The translations under genes and the position numbers were made by a program. From the NCBI GenBank assembly GCA_964389475.1, contig CAYMFD010000065.1:1-21169 (forward strand): a DNA stretch of 21,169 nt, in the 5' to 3' direction. The notes below the pieces were generated by a model. It did not search any database. It was given only the letters and a program-made list of their open reading frames with translations, and was not told where the DNA came from. Shown one piece after another: positions 8,732-15,809 of this stretch. Origin of the DNA: CAYMFD01 sp964389475 (lineage in GTDB: Bacteria > Bacteroidota > Bacteroidia > Chitinophagales > Saprospiraceae). Position 1 is the first letter of the stretch, and each line of letters opens with the position of its first letter.

Positions 8732-9301
8732 GTGAAAAAGATTGCTATCTGGGCGAGTGGCCGAGGCAGTAATGCCCGCAAGATCATCGAGCACATCCAC
8801 CCGATGACAGATATGCAGGTGGCCCTCATCGTTACCAATAGGTCGACCGCCGGAGTAAGAGACATCGCTAAGGAGTATAAGATTCCCGATGTAGTATGGA
8901 ATCGCCACCAACTCCAGGCCGCCGAGGCTACCGAGCAGATGCTAGGAAGGCATGGCATCGATTTTATCGTACTCGCAGGATGGTTGACACTGATACCTAC
9001 CCACCTCATAGCCATCTACCCTCAGCAGATACTTAATATCCATCCCGCACTATTGCCCAAGTATGGCGGTAAGGGTATGTACGGTCACCATGTACACGAG
9101 GCTGTAAAAGCAGCCGGAGATGCTGAGTCAGGCATCACCATACACTATGTCAATGAGCATTACGACGATGGCGGCATCATCCTCCAAGCCAGGACGCCGA
9201 TCGATCCGTCTGATAGTCCTGCTGATATTGCTCGCAAGGTTTTGGCCCTAGAGCATAAGTACTATCCGATAGTAGTGGAGGAGATAGTAAGGCACGGGTA
9301 A
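8732..9301 (+). CDS. purN: Phosphoribosylglycinamide formyltransferase
   Basis: PurN transfers a formyl group from 10-formyl-tetrahydrofolate to GAR in purine synthesis. The 189-residue length is usual. The GTG start at 8732 lies four bases after porD and gives MKKIAIWASGRGSNARKI, with the phosphate-binding GRGSN at 10-14. The catalytic triad is visible: Asn102 and His104 in LNIHPALLP, and Asp146 in HYDDGGII. KYGGKGMYG (110-118) is the substrate-loop variant of the usual family sequence. It is last in the operon; a heptamer repeat array begins 10 bases downstream and no clear terminator hairpin is seen. Confidence 0.95.
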   Translation: MKKIAIWASGRGSNARKIIEHIHPMTDMQVALIVTNRSTAGVRDIAKEYKIPDVVWNRHQLQAAEATEQMLGRHGIDFIVLAGWLTLIPTHLIAIYPQQILNIHPALLPKYGGKGMYGHHVHEAVKAAGDAESGITIHYVNEHYDDGGIILQARTPIDPSDSPADIARKVLALEHKYYPIVVEEIVRHG

Positions 9302-9311
9302 GTGCTGTAAG

Positions 9312-9402
9312 CGGTATTCGCATTCCGGTAATCGGTAATCGATAATCGGTATGCGGTATGCGGTATGCGGTATCCGGACTGCGGTATTCGGTTATCGGTA
9401 CA
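9312..9402. repeat. Heptamer tandem array, CGGTATG-like (13 units)
   Basis: Thirteen consecutive 7-base units start exactly every 7 bases, nearly all opening CGG: for example CGGTAAT twice, CGATAAT, CGGTATG three times, CGGTATC, CGGACTG, CGGTTAT. The units vary at the last four positions but the period does not slip. The array lies between the convergent ends of purN and the gene at 9570-10508. Confidence 0.85.
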
Positions 9403-9414
9403 CGCCACATCTTT

Positions 9415-9477
9415 CAACTTTCCCCTCGCTACTTTTGACTTAATATCTGCGGTGTGCGGTCTGCGGTTTGCGACCAA
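9415..9477. repeat. Heptamer array with two consensus blocks
   Basis: Nine 7-base units out of phase with the preceding array. The first four are of an ACTTT type (CAACTTT, CCCCTCG, CTACTTT, TGACTTA), then ATATCTG, then CGG type again (CGGTGTG, CGGTCTG, CGGTTTG, CGACCAA). Two repeat families are therefore joined in one period. Confidence 0.7.
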
Positions 9478-9529
9478 CCTTTGCGCCTTAGCGAGAGACT
9501 TTATCAGCGTTCTATTTTGTGAGGTCTGT

Positions 9530-9585
9530 AATCAACATTCGTCATTCAACATTCCCCATTCACCCTTCGTCATTCGACATTAATC
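9530..9585. repeat. Heptamer array, ATTCAAC/ATTCGTC type (8 units)
   Basis: Eight consecutive units: AATCAAC, ATTCGTC, ATTCAAC, ATTCCCC, ATTCACC, CTTCGTC, ATTCGAC, ATTAATC. The array runs over the 3' end of the minus-strand gene at 9570-10508, so the last few codons and the stop of that gene lie inside the repeat. Confidence 0.8.
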
Positions 9586-10508
9586 CCTCTCTTCCCCCGC
9601 TTACTCGCCATATAATTACAAGCAGCGATCCCCTGTAGCCCACCCGTGTGTATATAGGCGACGGTAGACCCCGTTGGTATCTGACCTTTGGCAACTAGGT
9701 CATCTAGTGCCATCATAGACTTAGCATTGTAGATAGGGTCTAGAGCTATGCCCGTCTCTTGATGGTATGTATGTATGTAGTCGATCAGCGCATTATCGAC
9801 CCGAGCATAGCCACCCCTATGATAGTCAGTGAGTAGGGTCCACTGCTTGGATGGTGTACTGAGATATTGATTGATTTCACGCTTGAGGAAGTCACCCTTT
9901 AAAGCACTGACGACCCACAAATGCTGGTGCGGTAGTAAGGCGGTGATCATACCAGCGGCCGTAGCGCCTGTGCCAGCGCTGACGACCATGTGGGTAATGT
10001 CTTTCTGTGTATTGAGTTCTGTGACGATCTCGCGGGTGCCTTGTGTCGCAGTCTGGTTGCTACCGCCTTCTGGTAGTAGGAGGTAGCCGGGATACTTGGC
10101 CAAAATCGCTTGTACGTCCTCAGCGTCCTCCTTATTGCGGTAAGCGGACCTTGACACATAGTGCAGCCTCATGCCCCATGCCTGGGCTTGTCGTAGTGTA
10201 GGATTGCTAGGGTCAGCCTCACCTCTGATTATGCCTACAGTAGATATGCCGTAGTAGTAGCCAGCTGCGGCAGTCGCATGTATATGATTGCTAAAGGCAC
10301 CACCGAATGTGATGATGCCTTTCTTATTATCAGACGACACTTGCTCCAGATTATACTTGAGCTTGCGCCACTTGTTTCCTGATATGTCTCTATGTATAAG
10401 TTCTTCGCGTTTTACGTACAGATCTATTGTTGCAGCGGCTGTAGCCTGCCACGCCACTTGCTGTAGTGGTGAGGGTAGGACTAGCGCTACTGGTGTTCGT
10501 CCTTCCAT
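9570..10508 (-). CDS. PLP-dependent ACC deaminase / D-cysteine desulfhydrase family protein
   Basis: A 312-residue fold-type II PLP enzyme. Visible motifs: YVKREELIHRDISGNKWRKL with Lys46 as the expected Schiff-base lysine, FGGAFSNH with Ser73-Asn74-His75 matching the SNH nucleophile/substrate loop of ACC deaminase, SAGTGATAAG (PLP phosphate loop) and HTGG near the C-terminus. Such enzymes split 1-aminocyclopropane-1-carboxylate to 2-oxobutyrate and ammonia, or D-cysteine to pyruvate, sulfide and ammonia. Family members from Bacteroidota are often of unproven substrate, and I cannot choose between these. The start overlaps the end of the malic enzyme gene by 22 bases, suggesting a two-gene operon. 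The last residues are encoded within a heptamer repeat array. Confidence 0.87.
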   Translation of the reverse strand: MEGRTPVALVLPSPLQQVAWQATAAATIDLYVKREELIHRDISGNKWRKLKYNLEQVSSDNKKGIITFGGAFSNHIHATAAAGYYYGISTVGIIRGEADPSNPTLRQAQAWGMRLHYVSRSAYRNKEDAEDVQAILAKYPGYLLLPEGGSNQTATQGTREIVTELNTQKDITHMVVSAGTGATAAGMITALLPHQHLWVVSALKGDFLKREINQYLSTPSKQWTLLTDYHRGGYARVDNALIDYIHTYHQETGIALDPIYNAKSMMALDDLVAKGQIPTGSTVAYIHTGGLQGIAACNYMASKRGKRGINVE

Positions 10509-11665
10509 GCCTGAGCGACGGCCTTAGCTACATTACTGGCTACATCTAGGTTGAGTGACGCCGGTATTATCTCGTCTGCACTAGGGTGTAGTATACAGTC
10601 TGCGATGGCAAAAGCGGCAGCGAGCTTCATCGCTGGCGTGATCTTAGTCGCTCTAGCGTCTAGTGCTCCTCTAAATATACCTGGGAAGCCAAGCACATTA
10701 TTGACCTGATTAGGTAGGTCGGATCGGCCGGTACCTACGACAGCAGCACCTCCACGAAAAGCCTCGTCTGGCATGATCTCTGGAGTGGGGTTGGCTAGGC
10801 CAAAAATGATACTGTCCTTGGCCATTGTCTTTATATCATCGGCCGTAAGGAGGTTACCCACACTTACGCCTATGAATACGTCTGCACCGTTGATCGCCGT
10901 CCTGAGGTCGCCGCTTAGGTTTTCGTAATTGGTAAAAGTGAGGAGCTCCTTCTTACTGTCATTGAGGTCGGTTCTGTCGCGACTGACGATGCCTTTGCTA
11001 TCACACATGATGATCTCCCGTACAGGTATGCAGGCGCCAGATTCGTGGCCTACGCAGCGTAGGAGTTTGCCGATGGCAACTCCAGCAGCACCCGCTCCAT
11101 TGATGACTACCTTGAGACTATCGAGGGGCTTATTGACTACTTTGGCAGCATTAATCAATCCAGCTAGGACTACGATGGCGGTACCGTGCTGATCATCATG
11201 AAAGACAGGTATGCCTATCTCTTGTAGTCGAGCTTCGATCTCAAAACTACGTGGCGCTGAGATGTCCTCTAGGTTGACACCGCCAAATACTGGGCTCATC
11301 AACTTGACAGTCTCTACGATCTTCTCTACATCCTTGGTGTCTAGGCAGATGGGAAAGGCGTCTATGCCAGCAAACTTTTTAAATAGCATGGCCTTGCCCT
11401 CCATCACGGGTATAGCGGCGTGGGGTCCTATGTCACCGAGACCTAGTACTGCCGTCCCATCTGATACGATAGCCACGGTATTACCCTTAATCGTGTAGTC
11501 ATACACAGTTTCTGGATCTTCTGCAATAGCTAGACAAGGTGCGGCCACACCTGGGCTATAGACAAGACTGAGGTCATCCGTAGTCCTTACGTTTACTTTG
11601 GGAGTAACAGAGATCTTACCTTTGTTACGTTTATGTAGCTCTAGAGCTTCTTTATCAAAATTCAT
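10487..11665 (-). CDS. Malic enzyme, short form (oxaloacetate-decarboxylating)
   Basis: It oxidatively decarboxylates malate to pyruvate, making NADPH or NADH. The 392-residue protein has only the malic domain and the NAD-binding domain; it lacks the phosphotransacetylase-like C-terminal half of long MaeB-type enzymes. Motifs: VYSPGVAAPC with Tyr36 (expected acid), MEGKAMLFKKF with Lys91 (expected base), NLEDISAPR (Glu133, Asp134) and HDDQHGTA (Asp157, Asp158) for the metal, and NGAGAAGVAIG (189-199), the dinucleotide-binding glycine loop. Cofactor preference cannot be read securely. It is transcribed divergently from kdsA with 41 bases between start codons, and overlaps the downstream PLP-enzyme gene by 22 bases. 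Confidence 0.93.
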   Translation of the reverse strand: MNFDKEALELHKRNKGKISVTPKVNVRTTDDLSLVYSPGVAAPCLAIAEDPETVYDYTIKGNTVAIVSDGTAVLGLGDIGPHAAIPVMEGKAMLFKKFAGIDAFPICLDTKDVEKIVETVKLMSPVFGGVNLEDISAPRSFEIEARLQEIGIPVFHDDQHGTAIVVLAGLINAAKVVNKPLDSLKVVINGAGAAGVAIGKLLRCVGHESGACIPVREIIMCDSKGIVSRDRTDLNDSKKELLTFTNYENLSGDLRTAINGADVFIGVSVGNLLTADDIKTMAKDSIIFGLANPTPEIMPDEAFRGGAAVVGTGRSDLPNQVNNVLGFPGIFRGALDARATKITPAMKLAAAFAIADCILHPSADEIIPASLNLDVASNVAKAVAQAWKDEHQ

Positions 11666-11672
11666 ACTGGCA

Positions 11673-11694
11673 TTATTACGTTGGTAGGTAATAA
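11673..11694. promoter_or_regulatory. Perfect 7-bp dyad between divergent genes
   Basis: TTATTAC (11673-11679) and GTAATAA (11688-11694) flank an 8-base spacer in the 41-base gap between the malic enzyme and kdsA start codons. A site here could act on both genes. No TAnnTTTG box is visible in the gap. A hairpin in either leader is an alternative. Confidence 0.45.
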
Positions 11695-11706
11695 CAGATC
11701 ATCCTT

Positions 11707-12516
11707 ATGATAGATGTCCGTTCGATCCACGAAGGTCACAATTTCTTTTTGATCGCAGGTCCATGCGCTATCGAAAGCGAGTCCATGGCTATGCATATCG
11801 CTGAGGCTATGGTCGATATTACGACTCGCCTAGGTATTCCTTACATTTTTAAGGGTAGCTATCGAAAGGCCAATCGTTCTAGCGTCACCTCCTTTACGGG
11901 TATAGGTGACGAGGCGGCATTGAAGATATTAGCCAAGGTCCGATCTACCTTTGATGTGCCTGTGACCACTGACTTTCACACTGCTGAGGAGGCTAGTATG
12001 GCAGCGGCGTATGTTGATATACTGCAGGTGCCAGCATTCTTATGCAGGCAGACTACTCTCTTGCAGGCAGCAGCTCGTACTGGCAAGGTTGTTAATATCA
12101 AGAAAGGCCAGTTTATGGGAGCGGAGCCCATGCACTATGCCGTACAGAAGGTGGTAGACGCTGGTGGAGATGCAGTGTGGCTGACGGAGCGAGGTACGAC
12201 TTTCGGCTACCAAGACCTAGTCGTTGACTACCGTTCTATACCGACCATGCAGCAGACGTCTGACGTACCTGTAATCATGGATTGTACACATTCGCTACAG
12301 CGGCCTAACCAGTCTACGGGTGTTACGGGCGGTGACCCTACGATGATCGGCACCATTGCTAAGGCAGCTATCGCCGTAGGTGCTGATGGCCTCTTCATCG
12401 AGACCCACCCCGACTGCGCTAATGCCAAGAGTGACGGGGCCAATATGCTGCCGCTAGATCAGATAGAGGTTCTTCTGGAGCAGTTAGTCCGTATTCGATC
12501 AGCGGTTACTTCATAA
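11707..12516 (+). CDS. kdsA: 3-deoxy-8-phosphooctulonate synthase (KDO-8-P synthase), metal-dependent class
   Basis: KdsA condenses phosphoenolpyruvate with arabinose 5-phosphate to make KDO-8-phosphate for the lipopolysaccharide inner core. The 269-residue length is normal. LIAGPCAIESES places Cys20 where metal-dependent (Aquifex-type) enzymes have a metal-binding Cys and E. coli has Asn26. The other expected ligands are present: His195 in DCTHSLQRP, Glu232 in FIETHPD and Asp243 in AKSDGANML. KGSYRKANRSS (49-59) is the substrate-binding Lys-rich loop, and VNIKKGQF (129-136) is also conserved. The gene indicates an LPS-bearing outer membrane. It is divergent from the malic enzyme gene. Confidence 0.95.
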   Translation: MIDVRSIHEGHNFFLIAGPCAIESESMAMHIAEAMVDITTRLGIPYIFKGSYRKANRSSVTSFTGIGDEAALKILAKVRSTFDVPVTTDFHTAEEASMAAAYVDILQVPAFLCRQTTLLQAAARTGKVVNIKKGQFMGAEPMHYAVQKVVDAGGDAVWLTERGTTFGYQDLVVDYRSIPTMQQTSDVPVIMDCTHSLQRPNQSTGVTGGDPTMIGTIAKAAIAVGADGLFIETHPDCANAKSDGANMLPLDQIEVLLEQLVRIRSAVTS

Positions 12517-12567
12517 CTTGAGATTTCACTTTCTACTTCACCCCACATCTACTACTTTTAGCAAAGA

Positions 12568-14034
12568 ATGAAGCCCGCGTCAGACCTCATAGAATCCTCA
12601 ATAACCAAGTCGCTTACTTGTATAGTACTCGTCTTGATGAGCTGGGCCGTATCAGCTCAAGAGCAGGCGTCTAGCACTACGCTGCAACTACACCAGTCAC
12701 TCGTAGACCATCTCGAGGGAGGACTGCAATACTTACAAAAAACACAACGCCAGGAGACGGTCCCAGAGACTTACTACAAGGGAGAGTGGCCAGCATCTAT
12801 GAAGATGAATCGCGGCTACCTCTACCTAGGTGGTAGGCAGACCGTAGATGACTCCAACTGCTTTGCTGTGGCATCGATCCACAATGCTATTGCGGAGATA
12901 TACCTACAGTATCCTGAGTATAGCGATCTAGAGGGGACGCTAGACCTAGCTTTCGCCAAAGTGATGAGCTATCGCAATGGCAATAAGTTCAATTTTTGGA
13001 ACCTCCTACCACCCAACATCCCCCTCAAGCCTGGTGCCGTAATGGGAGAACAACCACTCGTCCGTCGACCGACTAACTATCCACTACGGTCTAGGTATAT
13101 TAACAATGCCGCCAATGTCGTCGAAGATGCGGATGATACCAGTCTATCGTATGCAGCCATCGCTCTACGCAAGGCTTACAAATCAGAAGTGCTAGATTCG
13201 TTCTCTCTGTCGGTCTCGTCGATAGCTCCCATCTTTGAGGCATACCGTGATCAGGACAGAGATAATCTACACTGGTTCAATTATTTCCTGGGTGGTGACC
13301 GCGAGACGGGTGCCTACCTCACATGGTTAGCCGACGAAGAGGTTATTAAACGCTGGAACCTCCTTAAGTCCTTCGTACACAGCGCCTCGTTTTTTATACC
13401 CTCGAGTCATTGCTATCCGCACCCTTATGTGCCATATATGCCCTATGGTACCAATGATCTAGATGGAGTGGTTAATGCCAATGTGCTCTCTGCGCTAGCA
13501 ATGTATGGAGAGCTCAATGCCGATGGTGTGGCGTCGGCAGTGGCCTACATTGAGAAAAAGAGTAGAAAGAAGAAATATAGTCAAGTGGGGATCTACTACC
13601 CCAATCAATACCACTTTCCATACGTGGTAAGCAAGGCCTACCGCCGTGGTGTCAAAGCACTGGACCAGAGCATGGCAAACATTACTCAGCGTTTACTTGA
13701 TCATCAGGCAGAGGACGGTAGCTGGAAGAATAGGCGACGAATCAATGATGGTGATCAGATACAGTCTACTTGCTATGCCCTCAACGCCTTACTCAATGGA
13801 GCAGACCTAGACGATCCTAGTGTAAGTGCTGCCGTAGAGTCGGGTATGGACTACCTGCTCTCGCATGCGATATCTTGGGAGGATGGTGTTTACTGGGAGG
13901 GAGGGGTCTTCTTTTCAGGTGGTACTGTTGTTCGCAATACGCTTGTGTGGATGTCAGATGCCTATACGACGGCAACGACGCTGACGGCGATCGCTACCTA
14001 TCGGCAACACCTAGAGGCTAAGCACGGACTTTAA
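12568..14034 (+). CDS. Secreted alpha/alpha-toroid protein with DxDDT motif (prenyltransferase/squalene-cyclase-like fold)
   Basis: A 488-residue protein with an N-terminal hydrophobic segment ending VSAQEQ (cleavage near residue 30), so probably periplasmic or outer-membrane facing. The rest resembles the alpha/alpha barrel of the terpene cyclase / prenyltransferase-repeat superfamily. EDADDTSLSYAAIAL (186-200) carries DxDDT (Asp187, Asp189, Asp190), the motif holding the catalytic acid in class II cyclases. DGVVNANVLSALAMYG (299-314) is a typical inner-helix pattern, and HQAEDGSWKNRR with CYALNALL (379-409) resembles a QW repeat. It is shorter than squalene-hopene cyclase (about 630 residues), and export is unexpected for a cyclase, so a polysaccharide- or protein-binding toroid is also possible. 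It lies 51 bases after kdsA and may be cotranscribed. I do not assign a reaction. Confidence 0.7.
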   Translation: MKPASDLIESSITKSLTCIVLVLMSWAVSAQEQASSTTLQLHQSLVDHLEGGLQYLQKTQRQETVPETYYKGEWPASMKMNRGYLYLGGRQTVDDSNCFAVASIHNAIAEIYLQYPEYSDLEGTLDLAFAKVMSYRNGNKFNFWNLLPPNIPLKPGAVMGEQPLVRRPTNYPLRSRYINNAANVVEDADDTSLSYAAIALRKAYKSEVLDSFSLSVSSIAPIFEAYRDQDRDNLHWFNYFLGGDRETGAYLTWLADEEVIKRWNLLKSFVHSASFFIPSSHCYPHPYVPYMPYGTNDLDGVVNANVLSALAMYGELNADGVASAVAYIEKKSRKKKYSQVGIYYPNQYHFPYVVSKAYRRGVKALDQSMANITQRLLDHQAEDGSWKNRRRINDGDQIQSTCYALNALLNGADLDDPSVSAAVESGMDYLLSHAISWEDGVYWEGGVFFSGGTVVRNTLVWMSDAYTTATTLTAIATYRQHLEAKHGL

Positions 14035-14095
14035 GCAACGGCATATGTCGAGGCGATGTGGGTTAGGTGGTATCGGTCGATGACTATTTATGTCG

Positions 14096-14103
14096 CACCT
14101 TTG
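14096..14103 (+). promoter_or_regulatory. Possible -7 box, CACCTTTG
   Basis: One mismatch to TAnnTTTG, five bases before the ATG at 14108. If used, transcription would begin at or near that ATG. This argues against the in-frame ATG at 14090, which lies upstream of the box. No clear -33 element is seen. Confidence 0.3.
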
Positions 14104-14107
14104 TAGT

Positions 14108-15661
14108 ATGATACAGCAAGTAGAGATAGCCATCTTTCCTGATAAGATTGAGGACCATGATTTCATTAAGCAGAAAGCTAAGAAGAAGGTCAAGGTTAAG
14201 CCTAGTCGTATCAAGGCCGTCCATGTAGCACGCAGGTCTATCGATGCCCGCGGTAGTCGACCCCTCTATCGCCTGCGATGTGATATTTACATTGATGAGC
14301 AGCCTGCAGAGCAAGATACCATTATCAGTCACTATAAGTCAGTAGCAGACGCTAAGCCTGTGATCATCGTAGGTGCTGGCCCAGCTGGCTATTTTGCAGC
14401 GTTGCAGTGTATCGAGGACGGACTCAGACCCATCGTCATAGATCGAGGTAAGGATGTACAGCGTCGGCGTAGAGACCTCAAGGCCATACAGCAAGATGGT
14501 ACGGTCCACCCACATAGTAATTACTGCTTTGGGGAGGGTGGGGCAGGTACCTACTCTGATGGTAAGCTTTATACGCGATCGCTCAAGCGAGGCAATTATA
14601 TCAAGGCATTACGACTACTGGTCGAGCATGGTGCCCAGCCCGAGATACTCATCGATGCCCACCCACATATCGGGTCCAATAAACTGCCCAAGATCGTCTC
14701 GGCCATCCGTGATACGATCGAGCAATACGGTGGTGACGTACGATTCGATAGCCAGGTGGTCGACCTGCTGATGGAGGACGGTAAGATGAGAGGCGTCGAG
14801 CTCGCTAGCGGCGAGCAGGTCTTGTCCGATGCGGTCATACTGGCTACGGGGCACTCTGCCCGAGATATCTACAAGCTACTCGACAGCAAGGGAGTCTACA
14901 TGGAAGCTAAGCCCTTTGCGCTAGGTCTGCGGATCGAGCACCCCCAGTCTATCATCGATAAGATCCAGTATAATCAAGCAAACCGAGAGGATAACCTTCC
15001 TGCAGCCTCTTACAAGCTTGTCACTCAGGTGGATGGTAGAGGCGTTTTTAGTTTCTGCATGTGTCCTGGGGGCCTCGTCGTACCTGCTGCGACTGCACCA
15101 GGTGAGATCGTGGTTAACGGTATGAGCCTTAGTCGTCGAGATAGCCCCTATGCCAATAGTGGCTTCGTTACAGCTGTCGAGCTAGAGGATCTAGAGCGAG
15201 CAGGCTATAGTGGTGTATTTGCGGCGATGGGTTTTCAGCGAGATGTAGAGCAAGGCATGTGGGCATACGGCGATGGTAGCCAGAAAGCGCCTGCACAGCG
15301 AGTCACAGACTTTGTCGCTGGCAAGGTGTCTGAGACGCTTAACGCCACCAGCTACATCCCAGGTCTAGTGCCTGCGCCATTGCATGAGTTGCTGCCAGAC
15401 TTTATTTATCAGCGCTTGCGCCAGGGCTTGCTAGACTTCGGTAAGAAGATGCCAGGCTACTATACCGACAAGGCCAACATCATAGGCGTAGAGAGTCGCA
15501 CCAGTGCCCCTATCCGCATACCTCGTGACCGCGACACCTATCAGCATGCCGACGTCAGCGGCCTATATCCTTGTGGAGAAGGAGCAGGCTATGCGGGAGG
15601 TATACTTAGCGCCTGCATGGATGGGCAGAATGTGGCACGAGCGGTACGAGAGTGGGTATGA
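14108..15661 (+). CDS. FAD-dependent oxidoreductase, COG2509 type
   Basis: A 517-residue flavoprotein of the uncharacterised 'FAD-dependent dehydrogenase' family. An N-terminal alpha/beta domain (about 1-80) precedes the Rossmann loop PVIIVGAGPAGYFAA (GAGPAG at 89-94). Then come the dinucleotide signature IVIDRGKDVQRRRRDL and the family pattern CFGEGGAGTYSDGKLYTR. ATGHSARDIY follows in the middle, and CGEGAGYAGGILSACMDG closes the FAD site near the C-terminus. I chose ATG 14108 over ATG 14090 because it gives MIQQVEIAIFPDK directly and leaves the possible promoter box upstream. The substrate is unknown. The last 53 codons (15500-15658) have a second, diverged copy at 19897-20067, beyond two unrelated secreted-protein genes, so its 3' end has probably been exchanged or duplicated. 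Confidence 0.88.
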   Translation: MIQQVEIAIFPDKIEDHDFIKQKAKKKVKVKPSRIKAVHVARRSIDARGSRPLYRLRCDIYIDEQPAEQDTIISHYKSVADAKPVIIVGAGPAGYFAALQCIEDGLRPIVIDRGKDVQRRRRDLKAIQQDGTVHPHSNYCFGEGGAGTYSDGKLYTRSLKRGNYIKALRLLVEHGAQPEILIDAHPHIGSNKLPKIVSAIRDTIEQYGGDVRFDSQVVDLLMEDGKMRGVELASGEQVLSDAVILATGHSARDIYKLLDSKGVYMEAKPFALGLRIEHPQSIIDKIQYNQANREDNLPAASYKLVTQVDGRGVFSFCMCPGGLVVPAATAPGEIVVNGMSLSRRDSPYANSGFVTAVELEDLERAGYSGVFAAMGFQRDVEQGMWAYGDGSQKAPAQRVTDFVAGKVSETLNATSYIPGLVPAPLHELLPDFIYQRLRQGLLDFGKKMPGYYTDKANIIGVESRTSAPIRIPRDRDTYQHADVSGLYPCGEGAGYAGGILSACMDGQNVARAVREWV

Positions 15662-15766
15662 TTTTGCTGCGTGATAGTTTTTGGTTTATCTTCTGCAACT
15701 TTTGTATCGCCTAATATTTATGTGGTTCTTTCTCTTACCATTATTTACAATAAGGTGACATGGTTG

Positions 15767-15779
15767 TACTTGACAAGTA
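15767..15779. promoter_or_regulatory. 13-bp palindrome upstream of the beta-helix gene
   Basis: TACTTG-A-CAAGTA is a perfect inverted repeat around one central base, ending two bases before the -7 box at 15782. Its position would allow a regulator to compete with RNA polymerase. No known regulator is matched. Confidence 0.4.
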
Positions 15780-15781
15780 TT

Positions 15782-15789
15782 TAATTTTG
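15782..15789 (+). promoter_or_regulatory. Bacteroidota-type -7 box for the T9SS cargo pair
   Basis: TAATTTTG matches TAnnTTTG exactly, in an AT-rich stretch. The nearest upstream TTG (15764-15766) is spaced 15 bases, shorter than the usual 19-21, so the -33 element is weak. Initiation about 7 bases downstream would put a leader of roughly 20 bases before the ATG at 15815. Confidence 0.5.
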
Positions 15790-15809
15790 TGATATTTAAA
15801 AAATAGACA

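Noticed and set aside
9177..9477. Overlapping minus-strand frames (and a plus-strand frame at 9365-9583) with periodic peptides such as YRIPHTDYRLPIT
   Set aside because: The periodic peptide is the direct result of reading 7-base repeats in any frame; there is no domain, and the frames overlap purN and the arrays.
9312..9585. Possible CRISPR array
   Set aside because: The units are contiguous 7-base repeats without spacers, and no cas gene is present.
12518..12562. Weak heptamer-like run of ACTTT/CTACTT words before the toroid gene
   Set aside because: The period breaks after two or three units, so it cannot be separated from chance, though it resembles the ACTTT family.
14090..14107. Upstream ATG for the FAD oxidoreductase
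   Set aside because: It adds six residues (MSHLCS) that do not look like the domain start and would place the start codon upstream of the possible -7 box.
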